A stretch of 17,395 nucleotides of DNA from assembly GCA_046758845.1 (NCBI GenBank), contig JBHIBA010000072.1, positions 1 through 17,395 on the forward strand, read 5' to 3'. The position numbers and the translations under genes were made by a program. The notes under the pieces are model-generated. The model was not told where the DNA came from and ran no database searches. It saw nothing but the letters and a program-made list of their open reading frames with translations. This DNA comes from JBHIBA01 sp046758845. Its GTDB lineage: Bacteria; UBA8248; JACPRG01; G963555815. Shown here one piece after another: positions 1 to 5,599 of the stretch. The first letter of the stretch is position 1; each line of letters begins with the position of its first letter.

Positions 1-42
1 CTAGTGCTCCTGTTCAGAAATTGGCATACAAATTATAAGGTC

Positions 43-105
43 GTAGCCCCGATCTGAGCGAGGGGTCGCAGACCCCGCGGGCACAGCCCGTAGCGGAGAT
101 CGGGG
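43..105 (+). repeat. Structured hairpin repeat, copy R1
   Basis: The outer stem pairs 47-55 (CCCCGATCT) with 97-105 (AGATCGGGG), 9 bp. Inside are two short hairpins, 62-67/71-76 (GGGGTC, loop GCA, GACCCC) and 78-82/86-90 (CGGGC, loop ACA, GCCCG), so the unit can fold into a three-way cruciform. It begins GTAGCC and is related to the inverted copy at 118-174. It lies in the 213 bp behind the ridA-like gene. No coding sequence is supported there; what the element does is unknown. Confidence 0.6.
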
Positions 106-117
106 TGGATTCACACG

Positions 118-174
118 CCGCGATTTCCGCTGAGCCTGCACTGAGCGAAGCGAATGTGCTCAAATCGCGGCTAC
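118..174 (-). repeat. Structured hairpin repeat, copy R2 (inverted relative to R1)
   Basis: The outer stem pairs 118-126 (CCGCGATTT) with 162-170 (AAATCGCGG). Read on the minus strand it starts GTAGCCGCGATTTGAGC, matching the start of R1 (GTAGCCCCGATCTGAGC), and ends AGCGGAAATCGCGG against AGCGGAGATCGGGG in R1. The stem differences between the copies change both partners, so pairing is kept. The loop differs and holds a weaker inner hairpin. A partial GTAGCG motif follows at 194-199. Confidence 0.6.
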
Positions 175-213
175 GCCTGTTGTGCAAGAGCTGTAGCGCG
201 GGGCGCCATTTCG

Positions 214-603
214 TCAATCCAAAACCGCGATGGCCTCGATTTCCAGCAGCCAGTCCGGGTGAACCAGGCGTGGGATCTGCACGTAAGTGCTCGGGACGGG
301 CTCATTGGGGAAGTATTCTTGCCTCACCTTCGACACGGCGACGATCTGGGCATCAACGTCCGTGGAGTAAATGTTCAGCTTCACCACGTGATCGAACGTC
401 GCGCCTGCGGCATCCAAACATTTCTTGATGTTCTCGAAAACTTGCCGGGCCTGGGCCTCGATGTCACCCTTTCCAACCAAGTTCCCGTTGGCATCTACCG
501 AGGTCTGCCCGGCTAGATAAACGGTGTTGCCGATCTTCACGGCCTGTGCGAACCGGGGGCGGGGATCCCACAACCCCTGTGGCTGTATTACTTCCCTGGG
601 CAT
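214..603 (-). CDS. RidA family protein (YjgF/YER057c/UK114), enamine/imine deaminase-like
   Basis: This 129-residue protein has the normal length for a trimeric RidA. RidA proteins hydrolyse reactive enamines and imines made by PLP enzymes or act in catabolic pathways, in the cytoplasm. Seen here: the N-terminal strand and 'NTVYLAGQTSVDANG' turn (residues 26-40), the helix 'ARQVFENIKKCLDAAG', the 'VVKLNIYSTD' strand, and the C-terminal 'IPRL...LEIEAIA' block with the substrate-carboxylate Arg at 112 and Glu near 121. The usual 'PYSQA' Tyr-Ser pair is replaced by Phe-Ala (RFAQA, 17-21), so it may belong to a Rid subfamily other than archetypal RidA. The ATG at 603 has an AAGGAAG ribosome site 6 nt upstream. 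It is the last gene of the minus-strand group, 82 bp behind the lipoprotein hydrolase. Confidence 0.9.
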   Translation of the reverse strand: MPREVIQPQGLWDPRPRFAQAVKIGNTVYLAGQTSVDANGNLVGKGDIEAQARQVFENIKKCLDAAGATFDHVVKLNIYSTDVDAQIVAVSKVRQEYFPNEPVPSTYVQIPRLVHPDWLLEIEAIAVLD

Positions 604-685
604 TTTTCGCTTCCTTATGCAATGGATTGACCTTGGCCCTGAGGGGAAACTTCCAAGCCCTGAGGCGAGTCGTTGCGACCGGGTC

Positions 686-1636
686 CTACGGCTTGCCCTT
701 CGGGCCTTTCGCAGGGTCCGGGCTGCGCTGCCTGGCCAGACCGTCTTTCCCCAAGCAACGCTTCAAGAAAGGCAGGGCTTCGCTCCAGACGATCGCGCCC
801 GAAACGACGTGCCCCGCCGGGACCTCCTGGGCCAGGACCTCCCACTCCTTTCCCATCTCCCGCCTGAGGGTCTCGGCGAAGCGGCGCATCTGGTCGATGG
901 ACACCGCCCGATCTTCGGTGCCGTGGATCAGCAAGATCGGGCACGCGAGGTCCTTGGAAAAAACGGCCGGGGATCGCTTCCGCATCGCTTCATAAGATTT
1001 TCCCGCTTCCCGCGCGATTCGCTCTCGCATCTCGCGGGCTTCTTTGCTCGTCTCCCCGTCCGAGCCTTCGGGTTTTCTGTCCCCCTGGGCCACATCGAGC
1101 AGGTCATACAGGCCGCTTTGGAGAACGAGGCCGCGGACCTCAGGAATGCTTCGGGCCAGCAACGCCGCTGCGGTCGCCCCGCGCGACGCCCCATAGATCG
1201 CGATCCGCCGCGAGTCCACATAGGGCAGCGTCTGGAAGTGCCTCACGGCCGAGCGAAGCCTGGAGAGCGTCTCCGGGCCGACGAAATCCCGCTCTCCTGT
1301 GGAATCGCCGAAGCCGGGCATCGACGGCGCCATCGCCGCGTACCCCTGGGAGGCGAGAAATTCCCCCGTGCCGTCGTAGAAGAACTCCCGCCCGCCCGGC
1401 ATGCCGGTGGGTTCGGGCTGTTCGCCGTGGAGGAGGACGACGCCGGGGAAGGGTCCTTTCCCAACGGGGCGGAAGACAAACAACTCCGTCCCTCGGAACC
1501 CCATAGGAGAGAGTTTCAAGAAGACCCGTTCCACGACGATCCCCTCCTCCGAGGACGGGAATCGCGTCACGGCGCAACCGCCCAGAAGGAAGACCAGCGC
1601 GAGGGCCGCTGGGAAAAGACGACTCCTCAATCGCAT
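686..1636 (-). CDS. Lipoprotein alpha/beta hydrolase (dienelactone-hydrolase/acyl-peptidase-like)
   Basis: This is a 316-residue serine hydrolase. Residues 1-20 form a lipoprotein signal peptide ending LLGG before Cys21, so the mature protein should be a lipid-anchored envelope enzyme. The alpha/beta-hydrolase triad is visible: nucleophile Ser151 in GASRG (the G-x-S-x-G elbow), Asp242 in 'LLIHGTEDRAV', and His276 in 'VPAGHVV'. An early 'VVLLHGEQPE' strand probably gives the oxyanion region. The ATG at 1636 has a GAGGAG ribosome site about 7 nt upstream. It lies 91 bp behind the ketopantoate-reductase-like gene and before ridA, so probably the same unit. The substrate cannot be told from sequence; esterase, dienelactone hydrolase or peptidase are all open. 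An envelope location beside cytoplasmic catabolic enzymes could mean it releases a substrate outside the membrane, which is inference. Confidence 0.85.
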   Translation of the reverse strand: MRLRSRLFPAALALVFLLGGCAVTRFPSSEEGIVVERVFLKLSPMGFRGTELFVFRPVGKGPFPGVVLLHGEQPEPTGMPGGREFFYDGTGEFLASQGYAAMAPSMPGFGDSTGERDFVGPETLSRLRSAVRHFQTLPYVDSRRIAIYGASRGATAAALLARSIPEVRGLVLQSGLYDLLDVAQGDRKPEGSDGETSKEAREMRERIAREAGKSYEAMRKRSPAVFSKDLACPILLIHGTEDRAVSIDQMRRFAETLRREMGKEWEVLAQEVPAGHVVSGAIVWSEALPFLKRCLGKDGLARQRSPDPAKGPKGKP

Positions 1637-1727
1637 TGCAAGTCTCCTCGGGGCTCTCAGGGTTGCAGGATCAATTCTTTGAACCGGGCGCTGCCCGGCA
1701 GGATGCCGGCCTTCATCCCAATGGCCC

Positions 1728-2687
1728 TCAGCTCACGGAGACGGCGGACGCCTGAGCCCCCAGGTCCTGCGCCTTCAGGCAGGCGTAAACGACGTCATGA
1801 ACCGGCGTGGGAACCTTGGCTTGCCCGCCGAGGCGTACGGTGGCGCCTGCGAGGCTGTCGATCTCCAGGGGTTTGCCGGCCTCCAAATCCTTCTGAAGAG
1901 ACGATCGCATGTCTCGAAGCCCTTCCGAGAAGGCCATGACCTGGTCCACCGCGTCCGGGGGAAGGTTCACGCCGCGCCCCCGCGCCACGGCCTCCACTTC
2001 CCGGATGGCCGATAAGTAGACGGACCGGGTCTCCGGCAGGTCCAGGATCGCCCGAAGGCCCTTGCGCGTCATGGCCGTCATCCCGCTCATGGGGCATATG
2101 TACAGAAACTTGCTCCAAAGGGCCACCTCAATCCTGTCCGTCAGCTCCACGGGGATCGCGGTTCTATCGAACGCTTCCCGGATCGCCTCGGCCCTGGGGG
2201 TGAAGGCGCCGTCCCTCTCCCCGAAAACCAGCCGCCGCGGCCCCGCCCCGTGGCGGACCACCCCGGCAGATGTCAGGGTCGCCTCCAGGTAAACCGCCCC
2301 CGGAAGGACGGGCGCACCGGCGCCCTTTCGGGTGAGCAGCTCGCTGATCCGCTCCGCGCTGTCCACGCCGTTTTGGACCGTCAGAACGACCGTCCGGCTG
2401 TCGAGCAGGGCTGGTAGGGCCGAGGCGGCCGCGACCGTATCCGGCCCCTTGACGGCGAACAAGACCCAATCCGCGGGACCCACCTGCTGGGCGTTCTCGG
2501 TGGCGCGAACGAACTCTGGAGGCAGAGAGAATTCTCCGTCCACGACGCTCTCGACCCGCAACCCCTTTTCCTGCATGGCCCGGATGTGATCGCCCCTGCC
2601 GATGAGATGGACTTCCTCGCCCGAGCGCGCCAGGAGTCCGCCGTAATACGACCCGACGGCCCCGGCGCCCATGACAACGATCTTCAT
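1728..2687 (-). CDS. Ketopantoate reductase (PanE/ApbA) family 2-oxoacid reductase
   Basis: The 319-residue protein begins with a Rossmann dinucleotide motif, GAGAVG at residues 7-12, followed by 'LIGRGDH' at the end of the second strand. The family motif 'TVQNGVDS' has Asn106. The catalytic Lys193 is in 'LWSKFLYICP', and the C-terminal 'SSLQKD...PLEID' block supplies Ser262/263 and Glu275. PanE reduces 2-dehydropantoate to pantoate with NADPH in coenzyme A synthesis, but many family members act on other 2-oxoacids. The Asn usually four residues after the catalytic Lys is Ile197 here, and the second conserved Asn of that helix is Ser201, so another substrate is likely. The gene follows the amidohydrolase by 22 bp with no strong ribosome site, suggesting coupling. 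I leave the symbol blank because the pantothenate role is doubtful. Confidence 0.85.
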   Translation of the reverse strand: MKIVVMGAGAVGSYYGGLLARSGEEVHLIGRGDHIRAMQEKGLRVESVVDGEFSLPPEFVRATENAQQVGPADWVLFAVKGPDTVAAASALPALLDSRTVVLTVQNGVDSAERISELLTRKGAGAPVLPGAVYLEATLTSAGVVRHGAGPRRLVFGERDGAFTPRAEAIREAFDRTAIPVELTDRIEVALWSKFLYICPMSGMTAMTRKGLRAILDLPETRSVYLSAIREVEAVARGRGVNLPPDAVDQVMAFSEGLRDMRSSLQKDLEAGKPLEIDSLAGATVRLGGQAKVPTPVHDVVYACLKAQDLGAQASAVSVS

Positions 2688-2709
2688 CGCACAATTCCGG
2701 CGATTTGGG

Positions 2710-3945
2710 CTATCTGCCCTTGCCCCGGACGATCCTTCCCTTGTCCCAGGTCACGGAGCCGCCCCGGACGGTGTAAAGTATCGGCCCCATGAAACGAATG
2801 GCCTCTTTGACGTTGGGCTGATCGATGACCACCAGGTCCGCGCGGCGCCCCTGGGCGATGCCATAATTTTTCAAACCCATGGCCTTGGCCGCATTGGCGG
2901 TCACCGCGTCGTACAGGAACTCGATGTCCCTGGGGGTCTGGGCCATGATGGCGTGACCCAGGCACCATGCCACCTCCAATTGATTCATGCGGCCGAAGGG
3001 ATAATACAGGTCCATCACATCGTCCTGGGCGCTGAGGATGTTGATCCCCAGGGCCAGCATCTCCCGCACGCGCATGATCCCACGCCGGATGGGCTGCTTG
3101 TCGAAACGCCCGTTGAGCATCAGGTTGATGTGCGAGTTGCAGGAGAAGTGAATGCCCGCCTGCTTGCAAAGACGCAGGACTTTATCGGCATAGGAGTTGT
3201 TCCAGGAGGCCATGGCCTCGGCGTGGCTGACGGTCACTGGACGGCGGAAACCCGATTTCAAGACCTTCACGGCCAGGGATTCCAGCGACCGGGAGTTGGG
3301 GTCGTCGGTGTCGTCCACCAGCATATGAATCGGCGTCCGGAACTCCTCGGCCAGCTCGAAGACCACGTCGATGTGGGCGCGGGCGTCCTCGTCCGTCCGC
3401 TCGAACCAGGGGATCCCCCCCGCCACGTCCGCCCCCAGCTCGAGGGCGTCGCGCATGAGGTCCTCCGTCCCCGGGTCGCAGATGATCCCTTCCTGGGGGA
3501 AGGCCACCACCTCGATGTCGATCACGTCGGCGCAGCGCTTCTTGAGCTCCAGCATGCCCTTGACCGGAGTCAGCCCCCCGATCGTCCCCACGTCGGCGAA
3601 AAGCCTGAGGAAGGTAGAGCCATAGCGGACCGCGAGGTCCACGACGGGGGCCGCCCTCTTGGCGATCTCCGCGACCGTGTACCGCTTGCGGAAGTAGAGG
3701 GTGTTGCGGATGGCCTCGTCGAAGGTGCCCGACACATTGGGTTTCAGCTCGCCCAACATACATTTGTCCAGGTGGGTGTGGGCATTCACGAAGGCGGGGG
3801 TGGTCAGGCCTCCTCGAGCGTCGATGACGCGCCTCGCACGGCCTGAGATTCGGCGGCGGACCCGCTCGATCCTTCCCCCGCTGATGGCGATGTCCACCGT
3901 GGAAGCCGCCCCGCGCAGGAGGGCGTTGCGGATTAATAGATCCAT
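2710..3945 (-). CDS. Amidohydrolase of the cytosine-deaminase (CodA-like) family with altered active site
   Basis: The 411-residue protein follows E. coli cytosine deaminase from end to end. It has the N-terminal beta-sandwich, then the first metal site 'NAHTHLDK' (His56, His58), 'VAFPQEG' with the substrate-contact Gln151, 'GGIPWFE', 'VSHAEAMASWNN' with His241, 'SAQDDVMDLYYP' with Asp308, and the closing 'YTVRGG' sandwich strand. Family members hydrolyse amine or amide groups on cyclic substrates such as cytosine, creatinine-like rings and triazines. One motif is unusual: where CodA has HCDEIDD (metal His and catalytic Glu), this reads HMLVDDTDD at 207-215. Aligned on the DD end, this puts Leu209 at the His and Asp212 at the Glu, with a His two residues early. 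Activity or specificity may therefore differ. The ATG at 3945 has only a weak GGAG site. It is the first gene of the group after the promoter at 4026-4055. Confidence 0.85.
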   Translation of the reverse strand: MDLLIRNALLRGAASTVDIAISGGRIERVRRRISGRARRVIDARGGLTTPAFVNAHTHLDKCMLGELKPNVSGTFDEAIRNTLYFRKRYTVAEIAKRAAPVVDLAVRYGSTFLRLFADVGTIGGLTPVKGMLELKKRCADVIDIEVVAFPQEGIICDPGTEDLMRDALELGADVAGGIPWFERTDEDARAHIDVVFELAEEFRTPIHMLVDDTDDPNSRSLESLAVKVLKSGFRRPVTVSHAEAMASWNNSYADKVLRLCKQAGIHFSCNSHINLMLNGRFDKQPIRRGIMRVREMLALGINILSAQDDVMDLYYPFGRMNQLEVAWCLGHAIMAQTPRDIEFLYDAVTANAAKAMGLKNYGIAQGRRADLVVIDQPNVKEAIRFMGPILYTVRGGSVTWDKGRIVRGKGR

Positions 3946-4025
3946 CTAAGAGTGGTCTCCCCGGTCGCTACTGGTGTCCAAAAGAGGGGCTCAAAAAGCA
4001 GACTGTAAGCAAAAACAGCGTGAGA

Positions 4026-4055
4026 AGTATAGAAGCATCGTGCATTCGACGTCAA
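4026..4055 (-). promoter_or_regulatory. Sigma70-type promoter for the amidohydrolase operon
   Basis: On the minus strand, TTGACG (4050-4055) and TATACT (4026-4031) are separated by 18 bp, each one or two bases from the sigma70 consensus. Transcription would start near 4019 and leave a leader of about 75 nt before the ATG at 3945. The site lies in the 328-bp gap 3946-4273, whose other half is filled by repeat copy A. No operator is evident. Confidence 0.6.
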
Positions 4056-4105
4056 CGGTCAGATTCCCGGTAAGCCGGGGGACCTCATTGAATACCCTCT
4101 TGATT

Positions 4106-4254
4106 GCGGGGGGCGCTTTTTGGGCACTGGCGTGCCGGCTAAACTGCGGTTGGCGGTCCCTCGCTTCTAGACAACGTCCTTGGCGCGCGCCTTCCGAGAG
4201 GTGATTGACCACGCACGCAAGTGCAGAAACCTGACGCGGTGCGTCCGCCCCCCC
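4106..4254 (+). repeat. Dispersed 150-bp repeat, copy A
   Basis: This 149-bp unit runs from GCGGGGGGCG (4106) to GCGTCCGCCCCCCC (ends 4254). Copies B (10627-10777, opposite strand) and C (17331-17395, truncated) match it at both the outer G-rich ends and the interior. The outer ends form an inverted GGGGGGCG. Inside each end is a 12-base motif in inverted orientation, GCACTGGCGTGC near the left end and the complement of GCACTTGCGTGC near the right. It ends 19 bp behind the anmK stop codon. No open frame with a plausible start is conserved, so it is a non-coding element or a miniature transposon remnant. Confidence 0.75.
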
Positions 4255-4273
4255 TAAAAGATCATCACGCAAC

Positions 4274-5599
4274 TTACAAGAAAAATCTTTTTGAAATGGA
4301 ACTATAAACCCCCCCTGGCACGATCTTGCCCAAGATCACCGGGCGGCGCGCGCCGGTGATCGCGGGGACGTTGGCGGGAATCCCGAGCAGCGCCGCCCTC
4401 GCCAGAAGCGCGAACGATACGGCTTCGACCGCCTCGGCCGGAATCCCGCGCGCGTCGGACGGCAGGACCTCCGCAGAGGGAAACTCCGCCTGAAGCCCCT
4501 TCATCAGGACGGGGTTCTTACCCCCACCCCCGCACACGATAACCTCTCCCAAAGCCGCAACCGCCCCGGGCCGACCAGCCGCCGGTTGCAAAAAGCGCTT
4601 GACCTGCTTTCCGATGGATCGAGCCGTAAAAGCCGCCAGGGTCGCCATGAAATCACAGAACGCCTGCGAGCCGAATCGCATGGCCTTCAGGCCCCGCAGG
4701 CCGAGGAACGCCTTCTCAGCCTCTTTCAAAAACGGGGACCCGAATTCCTCACGACCCGTGGCCTTGGGGGGCCGGCGGCGGATGAAAGGATGACTCATCA
4801 GGCGACAAAGAAGCCTCTCTTCCGCCCTTCCTTTGGAGGTCAGCTTTCCGTCCCGGTCGAAGCTCACGCGCCCTCGGCTGAACTTCGCCATCGCGGCGTC
4901 GAGCAGGATGTTGGCCGGTCCGGTGTCAAATCCCTTCAGCCCCGTCGCGCCCCCGGGTCCATCCGGCTTCCAGCCTTGCGGAATCCAGGTGACGTTCGCG
5001 ATGCCGCCCAGGTTGACCACGAGAAGGGGCTGATCGGATCGAGAGAAGAGAAGGCCGTGCGCATACGGGGTGAGAGGCGCGCCGAGGCCGCCCGCCGCGA
5101 TGTCCGCCGGCCGGAAGTCGGCCACGGTGGTGACGCCCGTTCGCTCCGCAATGACTGCCGCCTCTCCGATCTGAAGTGTTGACCCCTTGGCTCGGGCGCC
5201 GACACGCGGCCGGTGGCAGACCGTCTGCCCGTGCGAGCCGATGGCTCTCACGTCGGAAAGCCTGACACCCGCCGTTTCCGCGACGCCAATCGCCGCGGCC
5301 GCAAACCGTTCCCCGAGCTTGTAGTGGAGAGTCGTGAGTTCTGCGGTAGATTGACCCGGCGGGACTCGCAGCGCCGAATCGGGGGTTTCCGCTGACCTCA
5401 GAATCCATCCGCGGAGGCGTTTCTGGAACGGTAACGAGCGGTGAGCGAGGAGATGGACGCTCGCCCTGCCGGACCGGGGATCGTCAACGCAAATCAGCGA
5501 GGCCTCCACGCCGTCCGCAGACGTCCCGGACATGAGGCCGATAAAAAATTCCCTCGTCGCACGCTTCCGGACGGGCGGGCGGAAGCCGCGCCCTCTCAC
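4274..5599 (-). CDS. anmK: Anhydro-N-acetylmuramic acid kinase AnmK
   Basis: AnmK opens the 1,6-anhydro ring of anhydro-N-acetylmuramic acid and phosphorylates it to MurNAc-6-phosphate, a cytoplasmic step of peptidoglycan recycling. Family signatures are present: the phosphate loop 'GLMSGTSADGV' (21-31), 'AIGSHGQTVCHRP', 'VNLGGIANVTW', 'GFDTGPANILLDA' with the catalytic Asp, and a late 'VCGGGGKNPVLM'. At 441 residues it is longer than the usual 370 or so. Part of the extra length is an N-terminal tail of about 17 residues before 'EFFIGLMSG'. The start is GTG at 5599, which shares 4 bp (GTGA) with the stop of the upstream lytic transglycosylase gene, so the two are translationally coupled. The C-terminus ends shortly after the 'VPAITGARRPVILGKIVPG' block typical of the family. 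Confidence 0.93.
   Translation of the reverse strand: MRGRGFRPPVRKRATREFFIGLMSGTSADGVEASLICVDDPRSGRASVHLLAHRSLPFQKRLRGWILRSAETPDSALRVPPGQSTAELTTLHYKLGERFAAAAIGVAETAGVRLSDVRAIGSHGQTVCHRPRVGARAKGSTLQIGEAAVIAERTGVTTVADFRPADIAAGGLGAPLTPYAHGLLFSRSDQPLLVVNLGGIANVTWIPQGWKPDGPGGATGLKGFDTGPANILLDAAMAKFSRGRVSFDRDGKLTSKGRAEERLLCRLMSHPFIRRRPPKATGREEFGSPFLKEAEKAFLGLRGLKAMRFGSQAFCDFMATLAAFTARSIGKQVKRFLQPAAGRPGAVAALGEVIVCGGGGKNPVLMKGLQAEFPSAEVLPSDARGIPAEAVEAVSFALLARAALLGIPANVPAITGARRPVILGKIVPGGVYSSISKRFFL

Noticed and set aside
1..213. CRISPR array or tRNA in the structured start of the window
   Set aside because: There are only two related hairpins, inverted and without regular spacers, and no tRNA cloverleaf with an anticodon arm and T-loop motif.
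1660..1716. A 19-codon minus-strand frame 'MKAGILPGSARFKELILQP' between the ketopantoate-reductase-like gene and the lipoprotein gene
   Set aside because: It is short, has no clear ribosome site and I recognise no family. It may be chance or a remnant, so I do not list it.
524..1939. Long plus-strand open frame of 471 codons spanning parts of three minus-strand genes
   Set aside because: It crosses several real genes and their gaps, is Arg/Pro-rich without motifs, and is a GC-driven shadow.
2671..3846. Long plus-strand open frame of 391 codons opposite the amidohydrolase gene
   Set aside because: It is an antisense shadow typical of GC-rich coding DNA, with no domain, while the minus strand encodes a clear amidohydrolase.
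4106..4204. The repeat copies translate to a similar peptide, AGG(A/V)FWALACR..CGW, in one frame
   Set aside because: The frame has no shared start codon or ribosome site, differs in length between copies and soon reaches a stop in copy A. The likeness follows from DNA identity of a non-coding repeat.
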